DNA of 64,000 nt from Caballeronia novacaledonica (GCF_900258035.1 NZ_OGTP01000001.1:62001-126000), one strand, 5' to 3'. Positions 10,276 to 19,028 are shown, numbered from the stretch's first letter. Program-made: numbers and translations. Notes: generated by a model from the sequence alone, not told the origin.

Positions 10276-10782
10276 TCACGCTTCCTCGTCCGCACCTTTC
10301 TGCGCGGCATCGTCGAGCTTCTTCATGTTGTCGAGCAGCTTGAGCAGGTAATGCAGCGTGTGCGTGACGTCATCGACCGAAAAGTTCTTCAACACTTCCT
10401 CGTAATAGCCGTGGATCTTCGGTGTCGCGTGCTGCGTCCATAGTTCGCGGCCCGGCGCCGTCATCGTGATGAGACGCGAGCGGCGGTCGCGGCCATCGGC
10501 GCTCGCGCTCACGTGGCCATCGCGCTCCATCCGGCTCACGAGCCCGGACAGATTCTGCCGGCTCACCATCAGATAGCGCGCCAGATCGCCCACGCTCATG
10601 CCCCGTTCCGCTTCCGGCCGCGAAAGCGCGCCGAGCACCGCCCATTGTTGCGTCGTCAGCCCTTCGGCTTCGACCGCGCGGCTTCCGGTTTTATGCAACA
10701 TATTTGCGCATTGATAGAGCCGAAAGAAGAGCCGGTTGGCGAGCTCCAGCTTCGCCGCGTTGCTTGATTTAGCCGATACCAA
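10276..10782 (-). CDS. badR: MarR-family regulator of the cyclohexanecarboxylate operon
   Basis: A 168-residue winged-helix repressor, divergent from badHI-aliBA. The winged helix spans roughly residues 45-110, with the recognition helix region SRQNLSGLVSRMERDGHV and the wing DGRDRRSRLI. No ATG fits; a TTG at 10782 preceded by AGGAGA five bases upstream is the start. In Rhodopseudomonas palustris BadR is a MarR-type repressor of the badHI/aliBA/badK genes and responds to 2-ketocyclohexanecarboxyl-CoA. The same gene neighbourhood here argues for the same role, although family membership alone would not give the symbol. Confidence 0.8.
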   Translation of the reverse strand: MVSAKSSNAAKLELANRLFFRLYQCANMLHKTGSRAVEAEGLTTQQWAVLGALSRPEAERGMSVGDLARYLMVSRQNLSGLVSRMERDGHVSASADGRDRRSRLITMTAPGRELWTQHATPKIHGYYEEVLKNFSVDDVTHTLHYLLKLLDNMKKLDDAAQKGADEEA

Positions 10783-10806
10783 GGGATTCTCCTAATTAGG
10801 TTGTTC

Positions 10807-10852
10807 TTGTCTTCACCATTCAGTCTTCCTAGTATACGCCAATATATTGACG
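10807..10852 (+). promoter_or_regulatory. badH promoter with MarR-type operator
   Basis: TTGTCT at 10807-10812 and TAGTAT at 10830-10835 are 17 bases apart, a good sigma-70 promoter for badH. Immediately downstream, at the expected transcription start, 10837-10852 reads CGCCAATATATTGACG, a dyad matching on 14 of 16 positions. On the other strand TATACT (10836-10831) could be the -10 box of badR, so one bound dimer could shut off both genes. The palindrome core CAATATATTG is exact. Confidence 0.6.
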
Positions 10853-10907
10853 TATTGATGCGGCGGCAACGCTGCAATGGTAACTCTGACCACTTACGGA
10901 GAAGACT

Positions 10908-11675
10908 GTGCAAAAACTGCAAGGCAAGACGGTGATCGTCACGGGCGGTGGCGGCGGCATCGGCGGGGCGACGTGCCGGCGTTTCGCGGCGGAAGGCGCG
11001 CGCGTCGCGGTGCTGGACCTGTCGTTCGAAGCGGCCGAAAAGGTGTGCGACGAAATTCGCCGCGCCGATGGCATCGCCGAAGCGATCCGTTGCGACATCA
11101 CGCATCGCGCGGACGTGGACGACGCCATCGCATCGATCGAGGCGAAGCTCGGTCCCGTCGATGTCCTCGTGAACAACGCGGGCTGGGACGTCTTCAAACC
11201 CTTCACGAAGACCGAGCCGGGCCAGTGGGACAAGCTCATCGCGATCAATCTGACCGGACCGCTGCATCTTCATCATGCCGTGCTGCCGCGCATGGTCGAG
11301 CGCAAGTCGGGCCGCATCGTGAATATCGCTTCGGATGCGGCGCGCGTCGGGTCATCGGGTGAAGCGGTCTATGCGGCGTGCAAGGGCGGGCTCGTGTCGT
11401 TTTCGAAGACCATCGCGCGCGAGCATGCGCGTCATGGCATCACGGTCAACGTCGTATGTCCCGGCCCGACCGATACCGCGCTCTTCGCCGAATACAAGGA
11501 AGGCGCGGGCAATCCGGAGAAATTGCTCGAAGCCTTCCAGCGTTCGATTCCGCTCGGCCGCATCGGCCAGCCCGACGATCTGCCGGGCGCGATCGTCTTC
11601 TTCGCGAGCGACGACGCGCGCTACATCACCGGCCAGGTGCTGAGCGTATCCGGCGGCCTGACGATGGCCGGCTGA
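10908..11675 (+). CDS. badH: 2-hydroxycyclohexanecarboxyl-CoA dehydrogenase (SDR)
   Basis: Oxidises 2-hydroxycyclohexane-1-carboxyl-CoA to the 2-keto thioester with NAD, the step before ring opening. The 255-residue chain has the SDR nucleotide motif TGGGGGIGG near residues 12-20, NNAG near 90, and the catalytic Tyr155-X3-Lys159 (YAACK). Long stretches match my memory of R. palustris BadH, for example NNAGWD-FKPFTKTEPG and NIASDAARVGSSGEAVYAAC. The start is a GTG with GGAGAA six bases upstream. It is the first gene of the operon, directly behind the MarR-controlled promoter. Confidence 0.9.
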   Translation: MQKLQGKTVIVTGGGGGIGGATCRRFAAEGARVAVLDLSFEAAEKVCDEIRRADGIAEAIRCDITHRADVDDAIASIEAKLGPVDVLVNNAGWDVFKPFTKTEPGQWDKLIAINLTGPLHLHHAVLPRMVERKSGRIVNIASDAARVGSSGEAVYAACKGGLVSFSKTIAREHARHGITVNVVCPGPTDTALFAEYKEGAGNPEKLLEAFQRSIPLGRIGQPDDLPGAIVFFASDDARYITGQVLSVSGGLTMAG

Positions 11676-11695
11676 AAAACATAGGATACCGAATC

Positions 11696-12478
11696 ATGAA
11701 TTACGAAGACATCATTTACGAAGTGCGCAACGGCGCGGCGTGGATCACGATCAACCGTCCCGAGAAAATGAACGCGTTTCGCGGACGCACCTGCGACGAG
11801 CTGATTCACGCGATCAATCGCGCGGGCTATTCGCGTGAGATCGGCGTGATCGTGCTCGCGGGCGCGGGCGAGAAAGCGTTCTGCACCGGCGGCGATCAAT
11901 CCGCGCACGAAGGGCAATACGACGGACGCGGCACCATCGGCTTGCCGATGGAAGAGTTGCACAACGCGATCCGCGACGTGCCCAAGCCCGTGATCGCGCG
12001 CGTGCAGGGCTATGCGGTCGGCGGCGGCAACGTGCTGTGCACGATCTGCGATTTCACGATCGCATCGGAGAAGGCCGTGTTCGCGCAGGCGGGGCCGAAG
12101 GTCGGCTCGGTCGATCCGGGCTATGGCACGGCGTTCCTCGCGCGCGTGGTCGGCGAAAAGAAGGCGCGCGAAATCTGGTATCTGTGCCGCCGCTATCCCG
12201 CATCCGAAGCGCTCGCGATGGGCCTCGTCAACGCCGTCGTTCCGCACGAGGCACTCGATGCCGAAGTACAGAAGTGGTGCGACGAAATCATGGAGAAGAG
12301 CCCGACCGCGATTGCCATCGCCAAGCGCTCGTTCAACATGGACACCGCGCATCAGGCGGGCATCGCGGGCATGGGCATGTACGCGCTGAAGCTCTACTAC
12401 GACACCGAGGAATCGCGCGAAGGCGTGCGCGCCTTCCAGGAGAAACGCAAGCCGGATTTCCGGCGTCACGCGAAGTGA
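11696..12478 (+). CDS. badI: 2-ketocyclohexanecarboxyl-CoA hydrolase (ring-opening crotonase)
   Basis: Crotonase-fold enzyme that adds water and cleaves the alicyclic ring to give pimelyl-CoA. The 260-residue chain has FCTGGDQSAH near residue 62, the GGDQS loop shared with naphthoyl synthase MenB and BadI rather than with ordinary enoyl-CoA hydratases, and the C-terminal FNMDTAHQAGIAGMGMYAL block, also BadI-like. The ATG at 11696 has an AGGAT site and lies 20 bases after badH. It sits in the same transcription unit as aliB and aliA. The close similarity to BadI rests on recall of that sequence, not on an alignment. Confidence 0.9.
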   Translation: MNYEDIIYEVRNGAAWITINRPEKMNAFRGRTCDELIHAINRAGYSREIGVIVLAGAGEKAFCTGGDQSAHEGQYDGRGTIGLPMEELHNAIRDVPKPVIARVQGYAVGGGNVLCTICDFTIASEKAVFAQAGPKVGSVDPGYGTAFLARVVGEKKAREIWYLCRRYPASEALAMGLVNAVVPHEALDAEVQKWCDEIMEKSPTAIAIAKRSFNMDTAHQAGIAGMGMYALKLYYDTEESREGVRAFQEKRKPDFRRHAK

Positions 12479-12492
12479 GCGGGAGCCATGTC

Positions 12493-13644
12493 ATGAATCC
12501 CTATCTCGACGAAGACCTCGTCGCGCTCGGCGAACATGCGCGGCGCTTCGCACAAGGGCGCGTCGCGCCCGGCTTCGAAGCACGCGACACGACGCGCACG
12601 CTCGACCGCGAACTCATGCTCGAAATGGGCCAGATGGGCTTCATCGCGCCCGAACTGCCCGAGGAATACGGCGGGCAAGGGCTCGGTTGTCTCTCGGCGG
12701 GCGTCATCCATGAAGAGATCGCGCGCGCGGACCTGAGCCTGTCGTATATCAATCTGCTCGCGTCGCTCAACGGGCAGATTCTCGCGCATCACGCGGCGCC
12801 CGAGATCGCGAAGCCGTGGCTCGAACGGCTCACGCAAGGACGCGCGCTGCTCGCGATCGCGCTGACCGAGCCGCGCGGCGGATCGGACGCGGCGAACCTG
12901 AGATTGCGCATGGAGCGCGTCGGCGATCACTACGTGCTCAACGGCGAGAAGACGTCGATATCGGCGGCGGATCAGGCCGATGCGGCCGTCGTGTTCGCGC
13001 GCACGGGCAGCGTCGAGGAGGGCGCGCGCGGCGTCTCCGCGCTGCTCGTGCCGATGGACCTGCCCGGCATCACGCGCAACCGCTTCGATTGTCACGGCCA
13101 GCGCGCGATCGGACGCGGCTCGATCTTCTTCGAGAACGTGCGCGTGCCGGCCGATCATCGGCTCGGCGACGAAGGCAAGGGCTTCGTGCAGGTGATGCAG
13201 GGATTCGACTTCTCGCGCGCGTTGATCGGCTTGCAGGTGCTCGCCGTCGCGAAGGTGAGTCTCGAAGAAACCTGGGAATACGTCGCTCAACGTGAGGCGT
13301 TCGGCAAACCGTTGTCGGCGTTTCAAGGCGTGTCGCATCCGCTCGCGGACTTCGAGACGCAGGTCGCGGCGGCGCGTCTTCTGTGCTTGCAGACGCTCTG
13401 GCTCAAGGACCGCGGCCTGCCGCACACCGCCGAGGCCGCGATGTGCAAGTGGTGGGGGCCGAAGCTCGCGTACGACGTCGTGCATCAATGCCTGCTTTCG
13501 TTCGGGCACGGCGGTTACGATCGCGGGCCGATGGAGCAGCGCCTGCGCGACGTGCTCGGCTTCCAGATCGGCGATGGCACCGCGCAGATCATGAAGACGA
13601 TCATCGCCCGCACGCGCGCCGGGCGCGATGCGGTTCCGGCGTGA
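12493..13644 (+). CDS. aliB: Cyclohexanecarboxyl-CoA dehydrogenase (acyl-CoA dehydrogenase family)
   Basis: FAD enzyme of 383 residues, a full-length acyl-CoA dehydrogenase. The N-terminal helical domain contains MGFIAPELPEEYGGQG, the FAD/substrate region contains ALTEPRGGSDAAN, and the C-terminal domain contains REAFGKPLSAFQGV and ends with the family-type GDGTAQIMKTIIAR. In this operon it would convert cyclohexanecarboxyl-CoA to cyclohex-1-ene-1-carboxyl-CoA. A GGGAG precedes the ATG at 12493 and the gap to badI is 14 bases. The general family is certain; the substrate is assigned from the company of badH, badI and aliA. Confidence 0.82.
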   Translation: MNPYLDEDLVALGEHARRFAQGRVAPGFEARDTTRTLDRELMLEMGQMGFIAPELPEEYGGQGLGCLSAGVIHEEIARADLSLSYINLLASLNGQILAHHAAPEIAKPWLERLTQGRALLAIALTEPRGGSDAANLRLRMERVGDHYVLNGEKTSISAADQADAAVVFARTGSVEEGARGVSALLVPMDLPGITRNRFDCHGQRAIGRGSIFFENVRVPADHRLGDEGKGFVQVMQGFDFSRALIGLQVLAVAKVSLEETWEYVAQREAFGKPLSAFQGVSHPLADFETQVAAARLLCLQTLWLKDRGLPHTAEAAMCKWWGPKLAYDVVHQCLLSFGHGGYDRGPMEQRLRDVLGFQIGDGTAQIMKTIIARTRAGRDAVPA

Positions 13645-13671
13645 CATTCATCGGGACATCGGAGACATCAC

Positions 13672-15312
13672 ATGGAGTTCGACGCTGTTCTGATTGCGCC
13701 GAGGCGCGCCGAAAGCATCGCGCGCGGCTATTGGCAGGACCGCACCATCAACGACGATCTCGACGCTTGCGTGCGGCGCTCGCCCGACAAGATCGCGCTC
13801 ACCGCGCTTCAGGTGGAGAGCGGAACGACGACGCGCTTTACGTATCGCGAAATGGCGTCGATGGCCGATCGCATCGCGGTCGGTCTCGCGCGCCTCGGCG
13901 TCGGGCGCAACGACGTCGTGTCGATGCAATTGCCGAACTCGTGGCAATTCACGCTGACGTATCTCGCGTGCTCGCGGCTGGGCGCGGTGGTGAATCCGCT
14001 GATGCCGATCCTTCGCGAGCGCGAGCTCGGCTTCATGCTCGAACATGGCGCGAGCAAGGTGCTGATCGTGCCGCGCGTCTTTCGCGGCTTCGACTTCGAA
14101 CAGATGGCGAAGGGGCTGCAAGCGCGCATGCCGAAGCTCGAACATGTTGTGATTGTCGGCGGAGAAGGCATCGACAGTTTCGAAGCGCTATTGAGCGAAC
14201 CCGCGTGGGAATGCGAGCCGGATGCGCGCGAGATCCTCACGCGCAATCGCCCCGGCCCCGACGACATCACGCAACTGCTCTACACGTCCGGCACGACGGG
14301 CGAGCCGAAGGGCGTGATGCACACGGCGAACACATTGATGTCGAACATCCGGCCTTACGCCGACGCCATGCGCCTCGGCCCCGGCGATGTCGTGTTGATG
14401 GCCTCGCCGATGGCGCATCAGACCGGCTTCATGTACGGCATGATGATGCCGGTCATGCTCGGCGCGGGCGCGGTGCTCCAGGATATCTGGCAGCCGAAGC
14501 CGGCGATCGCGCTGATACGCAGCGAGCGCGTGAGCTTCACGATGGCCTCGACCGTGTTTCTGACCGATCTCGCCGACGCGCTCAGCGACAGCGCGCAGTC
14601 CGTGCCGACGTTGCGCGCGTTTCTGTGCGCGGGCGCGCCGATACCGGGGCCGCTCGTCGAGAAGGCGCGCGCGGCGCTCGGCGCGAAGATCGTATCGGCG
14701 TGGGGCATGACGGAGATGGGCGCGGTCACGCTGACGCGTCTCGATGACGACGACGAACGCGCCTTCACCACCGATGGCGCGCCGCTTCCCGGCGTCGAAG
14801 TGCGCATCGTCGATGCATACGATGCGCCGTTGCCGACAGGCTCGGTCGGCCGCCTGTTCGTGCGCGCGTGCTCGGGCTTCGGCGGCTATCTGCATCGCGC
14901 GCATCAGAACGCCACCGACGCGCAAGGCTGGTTCGACACCGGCGATCTCGCCTATGTCGACGCGCGCGGCTATATCCGCATCAGCGGCCGCAGCAAGGAC
15001 GTGATCATTCGCGGCGGCGAGAATATTCCGGTAGTCGAGATCGAGGCGCTGCTGTACCGGCATCCTTCGATCGCGGCGGCTGCGCTCGTCGCGTATCCGG
15101 ATGCGCGGCTCGGCGAACGCGCGTGCGCGGTCGTCGTCACGAAGCCGGGCGAGCATGTCGATCTGCCCGCCATCGCGGGCTTTCTGAAGTCGCACAAGGT
15201 CGCGATGCAGTACATTCCGGAACGGCTCGTCGTGCGCGACAGCCTGCCGACCACGCCCGCCGGCAAAGTGCAGAAGTTCAAGCTGCGCGAGTTATTGCGC
15301 GAAGACGCGTGA
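13672..15312 (+). CDS. aliA: Cyclohexanecarboxylate-CoA ligase (AMP-forming)
   Basis: ANL-superfamily acyl-CoA synthetase of 546 residues that would activate cyclohexanecarboxylate with ATP and CoA, the entry step of the pathway. The P-loop-like motif YTSGTTGEPKG starts at residue 204, WGMTEMG lies near 345, the hinge region contains TGDLAYVDARGYIRISGRSKD, and the conserved acceptor Lys is in PAGKVQKFKL near the C terminus. It is the last gene of the unit, 27 bases after aliB. A benzoate or other cyclic-acid substrate remains possible. Confidence 0.83.
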   Translation: MEFDAVLIAPRRAESIARGYWQDRTINDDLDACVRRSPDKIALTALQVESGTTTRFTYREMASMADRIAVGLARLGVGRNDVVSMQLPNSWQFTLTYLACSRLGAVVNPLMPILRERELGFMLEHGASKVLIVPRVFRGFDFEQMAKGLQARMPKLEHVVIVGGEGIDSFEALLSEPAWECEPDAREILTRNRPGPDDITQLLYTSGTTGEPKGVMHTANTLMSNIRPYADAMRLGPGDVVLMASPMAHQTGFMYGMMMPVMLGAGAVLQDIWQPKPAIALIRSERVSFTMASTVFLTDLADALSDSAQSVPTLRAFLCAGAPIPGPLVEKARAALGAKIVSAWGMTEMGAVTLTRLDDDDERAFTTDGAPLPGVEVRIVDAYDAPLPTGSVGRLFVRACSGFGGYLHRAHQNATDAQGWFDTGDLAYVDARGYIRISGRSKDVIIRGGENIPVVEIEALLYRHPSIAAAALVAYPDARLGERACAVVVTKPGEHVDLPAIAGFLKSHKVAMQYIPERLVVRDSLPTTPAGKVQKFKLRELLREDA

Positions 15313-15320
15313 GCAGGCGA

Positions 15321-16025
15321 TCAGGCGGCGGGCCGGACGCCGACTTGATCGATTCCGTATGGAAGCGGAATCGTCGGCGGTGCGTGTTCGGCCTGAGCTT
15401 CCTCCCGATGCCGATATTTACGGCCCCACTCGGTCACGGGCACGGCGCTTTCGTCTGTGCAGAAGTTTTCGAACTCGCGCCACGCGTCCTCGTAATCGCC
15501 TTCGCGTGCGAGATCGAACTGATTGCCGTCCGTCGCGCACGACGCGAGGTTCATGAACCGCTTCAGGATCGGCCGGCACGCGTGACTGATGTAGGGATCG
15601 GCTTCCTCTCGCGGCCACTCGTTCGCGGCGATGAGCATCTGACGCCACGCGAGAATGGTCTCGCGGCAGGCGTTGCATTGCGCATCGCCCTGAATGAGCG
15701 CGCTCGCTTCGAGCACGGCGGTCGCGTGCTCTTCGAATTTCGCGAGCTTGATCGAGGCGGCGCGGGCGAGGGAATCGGGTTTGCCGTCGTCGCAGTCGAT
15801 GAGCGCGCCATTGCTGTCCGATGGCGGCTCCAGCTTCATCGCGATGCCTTCTTCGTGCAGCATCACGCGCACGCTGAAATCGGCGACGAGCATCGCGAGA
15901 CGGCATCCCCAGCGCATGCTCATGTCATGGAGCCACGTTTCGTCTGACGTTCGCAGCGCTGCGGCGATTTCCTCGCGCGCATCGGCGAGCCATCGGCTTT
16001 GCGCAACTCCATCTTCTGATTTCAT
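15321..16025 (-). CDS. Cytosolic protein of unknown function
   Basis: A 234-residue, mostly helical, acidic protein without signal peptide or membrane segment. It has seven Cys residues, including a CNAC pair near residue 117-120, and many Trp residues, which is unusual for a disordered product and suggests a folded domain. I do not recognise it. It is convergent with aliA (9-base gap) and upstream of nothing on its strand but a short gap to sodA's end, so it is probably transcribed alone. Codon use matches its neighbours. Confidence 0.6.
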   Translation of the reverse strand: MKSEDGVAQSRWLADAREEIAAALRTSDETWLHDMSMRWGCRLAMLVADFSVRVMLHEEGIAMKLEPPSDSNGALIDCDDGKPDSLARAASIKLAKFEEHATAVLEASALIQGDAQCNACRETILAWRQMLIAANEWPREEADPYISHACRPILKRFMNLASCATDGNQFDLAREGDYEDAWREFENFCTDESAVPVTEWGRKYRHREEAQAEHAPPTIPLPYGIDQVGVRPAA

Positions 16026-16096
16026 GGCGTCATCCCGATGCGAGCGGAAACAATAGCTTAACTCGCTCGACAGAAGTGCGCGCGACGCCGTTTCTA

Positions 16097-16723
16097 CTAT
16101 TTGCCGCGCGCCTGCGCGTAGCGGCGCGCGACTTCCGGCCAGTCGATCACGTTGTAGAACGCCGCGATGTACTCCGGCCTGCGATTCTCATACTTCAGGT
16201 AATACGCGTGCTCCCAGACGTCGAGGCCGAGAATCGGCGTATTGCCCGACGCGATGCCGGTCATGAGCGGACTGTCCTGATTGCCGGTGCTTTCGATCGC
16301 GAGCTTGCCTTGCCTGTCGACGTTCAGCCACGCCCAGCCGCTGCCGAAGCGCGTGAGCGCGGCTTTCGTGAAGGCGTCCTTGAAGGCGTCGAAGCCGCCG
16401 AGATCCGTGTCGATCGCATCGGCGAGTTCGCCTTCCGGCTTGCCACCGCCATCGGGCGACATGATCGTCCAGAAGAGACTGTGGTTCGCGTGGCCGCCGC
16501 CGTTGTTGCGCACGGGCAGGCGCAGCGCTTCGGGCAGCGCGTCGATTTGCGCGATGAGCGTTTCGACGGCCACGTCCCGATGATCCGATTTCTCGAGCGC
16601 CGCGTTCAGGTTGTTCACATACGTCTGATGATGCTTCGTGTGATGCACTTCCATCGTGCGGGCATCGATATGCGGTTCCAGCGCGTCGAAGGCATAGGGC
16701 AGGGGAGGCAGGGAATAAGGCAT
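16097..16723 (-). CDS. sodA: Superoxide dismutase, Mn type
   Basis: Dismutates superoxide in the cytosol. With the ATG at 16723, seven bases after AGGAG, it is 208 residues. Metal ligands are visible in the family motifs HHTKHH (N-terminal), [11 protein letters not shown], and [11 protein letters not shown]. The GGGHANH and NQDSPLM sequences are those of Mn enzymes; Fe enzymes usually have AAQ-NH and a TNAG-type segment. It lies 31 bases after the unknown gene that starts at 17246, and both are behind a Fur box, which fits a Mn enzyme induced when iron is scarce. Confidence 0.93.
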   Translation of the reverse strand: MPYSLPPLPYAFDALEPHIDARTMEVHHTKHHQTYVNNLNAALEKSDHRDVAVETLIAQIDALPEALRLPVRNNGGGHANHSLFWTIMSPDGGGKPEGELADAIDTDLGGFDAFKDAFTKAALTRFGSGWAWLNVDRQGKLAIESTGNQDSPLMTGIASGNTPILGLDVWEHAYYLKYENRRPEYIAAFYNVIDWPEVARRYAQARGK

Positions 16724-16754
16724 CGTGATTCTCCTTTCGGATCGGTGAACGGGA

Positions 16755-17246
16755 TCAATGCCGCGCGGGGCTCGCGCCATGAAGCGCGGCGTCGGCATCG
16801 GCGAGCGCGCGCGTAATGAGCGGATGCGGCCCGTGCCGCGAGATATGGCGGATCAGCGCGACATACGTTTCGCGGCCGTGGCGCAGGGCGGCCTGTCGCA
16901 GCGACGCGGGCCGCGCGGCATCGAGCGACAGCGCGATCAGCGTTTCGTGCGCGTGGCAGAGAACGGGCGCGGCCGCGTTCGGATCGCCTTGTGCGACGCG
17001 AAGATCGGCGAGATTGAGATGCGAGACGACGAGCGCGGCGAGGCAATCGTCCGCGCGGCCCGCGGGCGGCGCGTCGATCAGGCATTGCGCGATGGCGAGC
17101 GCCCGTTCGTAACCGCAGAGCGCCAGCGCGATTTGCCGGTCGCGCTCGGCTTGCACGGCTTGCCGCATCGCGGCTTCCCATAGCGGCAGGCTCGGCGTGT
17201 CCGAAGTCGGTTTGTCCGCGGCGAAGTCGGCAATCTGCTGATGCAT
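16755..17246 (-). CDS. Unknown helical protein in operon with sodA
   Basis: A 163-residue all-helical, Ala/Leu-rich protein with no signal peptide. Its pattern of paired helices (residues 25-55, 65-85, 90-115) resembles a tetratricopeptide-like fold, but no consensus repeat can be claimed. It is the first gene after a strong Fur box and is followed within 31 bases by sodA. In Pseudomonas aeruginosa an iron-repressed fagA-fumC-orfX-sodA operon has an unknown gene at the same place; whether this is an OrfX homologue needs an alignment. The likely link is manganese or iron handling or fumarase/SOD maturation, which is inference. Confidence 0.72.
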   Translation of the reverse strand: MHQQIADFAADKPTSDTPSLPLWEAAMRQAVQAERDRQIALALCGYERALAIAQCLIDAPPAGRADDCLAALVVSHLNLADLRVAQGDPNAAAPVLCHAHETLIALSLDAARPASLRQAALRHGRETYVALIRHISRHGPHPLITRALADADAALHGASPARH

Positions 17247-17308
17247 GGCGAGGGCTCCTGTTCCATCGCCCTTTGCGTCGACCGGATGCCTGCGTACTCG
17301 GGTTGCTC

Positions 17309-17327
17309 AATGATAACCATTATCATT
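17309..17327. promoter_or_regulatory. Fur box between sodA operon and DHA2 pump
   Basis: AATGATAACCATTATCATT has perfect 8-base arms around a 3-base centre and closely follows the classical 19-base Fur consensus. It lies 63 bases upstream of the minus-strand unknown-sodA unit and 88 bases upstream of the plus-strand MFS gene, so Fe-Fur could repress both. Confidence 0.85.
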
Positions 17328-17414
17328 TTGGCTTGCCAACCATGTCGACGGCGTGGACATGTGTCACGATTGGCCTCTCTTCAGGCATTTCGTCGACGAG
17401 AGAAGGAAGCGACA

Positions 17415-18992
17415 TTGACCAGCCGACATCTCGATTCCCCGCAACGTCCACACGCCGTCGCCTCGCAGGCGAGTCCGTGCGATGAACTCGTCATTCGCGC
17501 GCAGCGCGTCGCGGCCGGCCAGCCGTGCCGGCGCAAACGCCTGGCGCTTTCGGCGACGATCCTCGGTTCGAGCATGGCGTTCATCGACGGCTCGGTCGTC
17601 AATGTCGCGCTGCCGTCGATCCAGAACGAGCTCGGCGCGAGCATCGCGGCGATGCAATGGGTCGTCAACGCGTATCTGCTGTTTCTCGGCGCGCTCGTGC
17701 TGGTCGGCGGCGCGATGGGCGACAAGCTCGGTCGGCGCAAGGTGTTCATCGCGGGCATCGGGCTGTTCACGGTTGCGTCGGCGGCGTGCGGCTTCGCGCC
17801 GAACATGAGCTGGCTGATCGCGGCGCGCGCGTGGCAGGGCGTCGGCGCGGCGCTGCTCGTGCCGGGCAGCCTCGCGATCATCGGCGCGGTGTTCGAAGGC
17901 GAAGAACGCGGACGCGCGATCGGCACTTGGGCGGGCTTCGGCGCGATCACGTCGTCGGTGGGACCGGCGGCGGGCGGCTGGCTCGTCGATGCGTTTTCCT
18001 GGCGCGCGATCTTCTTTCTCAATCTGCCGCTCGCCGCCGCGACGATCGCGCTGGCCGTCGCGTCCGTCCCAGACAGCCATAAGGCCGACGCACCGCAGAC
18101 GCTCGACTGGCCCGGCGCCGCGAGCACGGCGGCGGGACTCGCGGCGCTGACCTACGGTCTCACCGAGGCGCCGTCGCGCGGTTTCGCCGATCCGCTCGTG
18201 CTCGGCATGATCGGCGCGGGCGTGGCGCTGCTCGCCGCGTTCATCGCGATCGAGGCGAGATCGCACGATCCGATGGTCCCGCTCGACATCTTCCGCTCGC
18301 GCGATTTCAGCGGCGCCAATCTCGTCACGCTGCTGCTGTACTTCGGGCTCGGCGGCGTGCTGTTCTTCCTGCCGTTCACTCTGATTCGCGCATACGGTTT
18401 CAGCGCGACCCAAGCGGGCGCGGCCGTGCTGCCGATGCCGCTCATCATCGGCCTGCTGTCGCGCTTCACGGGCGGATTGACGAGCCGCTTCGGCGCGCGG
18501 GCGTTGTTGATCGCGGGGCCGTGCGTCGCGGGTCTCGGCTTCGCGATGCTCGCGCTGCCGTTCGTCGCGGGCAGTTACTGGGCGGGTTTTCTGCCCGCGC
18601 TCGTCGTGCTCGGGCTCGGCATGACGATCACCGTCGCGCCGCTCACGACGACCGTGATGGCGTCCGTGGGAAGCGAGCGCGCGGGCATCGCGTCGGGCAT
18701 CAACAACGCGGTCGCGCGCGTGGGGAGCCTGCTGGCGATCGCGGTGCTGGGCATCGTGTTCGTGTGGTCGCACGACGCGGCTTTGTCGGCGCGGCTCGAT
18801 CGCCTGCACGTGCCGCATCCGAGCATGCGCGTGCTCGATGCGGATGCAGCGTCCGCCGCGCCATCGACGCCGCTCGCCCGCGCGCAAGCGGATTCGATCG
18901 CCGATGCCCTGCGCGCGGTCGCCGCGCTGTCCGCCGTGTGCGCATTCGCGGCTGCGGGCGTCGCGTCGGCGACGATCCGTCGCAAGAAATAA
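17415..18992 (+). CDS. MFS multidrug exporter, DHA2 (EmrB/QacA) family
   Basis: A 525-residue inner-membrane drug:proton antiporter with about 14 predicted helices. Motifs include GDKLGRRKVFI (MFS motif A, residues near 100) and the antiporter motif C region GPAAGGWLVDAFSWRAIF near residue 180. The only well-placed start is a TTG at 17415 behind AAGGAAG; an ATG much further upstream at 17241 would run through the Fur box and lacks a ribosome site. Sharing a Fur-box promoter with sodA suggests iron-dependent expression, so export of a siderophore or metal chelate is possible but unproven. Confidence 0.85.
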   Translation: MTSRHLDSPQRPHAVASQASPCDELVIRAQRVAAGQPCRRKRLALSATILGSSMAFIDGSVVNVALPSIQNELGASIAAMQWVVNAYLLFLGALVLVGGAMGDKLGRRKVFIAGIGLFTVASAACGFAPNMSWLIAARAWQGVGAALLVPGSLAIIGAVFEGEERGRAIGTWAGFGAITSSVGPAAGGWLVDAFSWRAIFFLNLPLAAATIALAVASVPDSHKADAPQTLDWPGAASTAAGLAALTYGLTEAPSRGFADPLVLGMIGAGVALLAAFIAIEARSHDPMVPLDIFRSRDFSGANLVTLLLYFGLGGVLFFLPFTLIRAYGFSATQAGAAVLPMPLIIGLLSRFTGGLTSRFGARALLIAGPCVAGLGFAMLALPFVAGSYWAGFLPALVVLGLGMTITVAPLTTTVMASVGSERAGIASGINNAVARVGSLLAIAVLGIVFVWSHDAALSARLDRLHVPHPSMRVLDADAASAAPSTPLARAQADSIADALRAVAALSAVCAFAAAGVASATIRRKK

Positions 18993-18995
18993 AAA

Positions 18996-19028
18996 ATCCC
19001 GATGCCGGCGTGAGCCGAACATCGGGAT
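18996..19028 (-). terminator. Rho-independent terminator for the hydroxylase gene
   Basis: Arms ATCCCGATG (18996-19004) and CATCGGGAT (19020-19028), with an inner GGC/GCC pair around GTGA. On the minus strand the stem is followed by a run of T (plus-strand A run at 18991-18996), so it ends the hydroxylase transcript; it may also slow the convergent MFS transcript. Confidence 0.8.
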
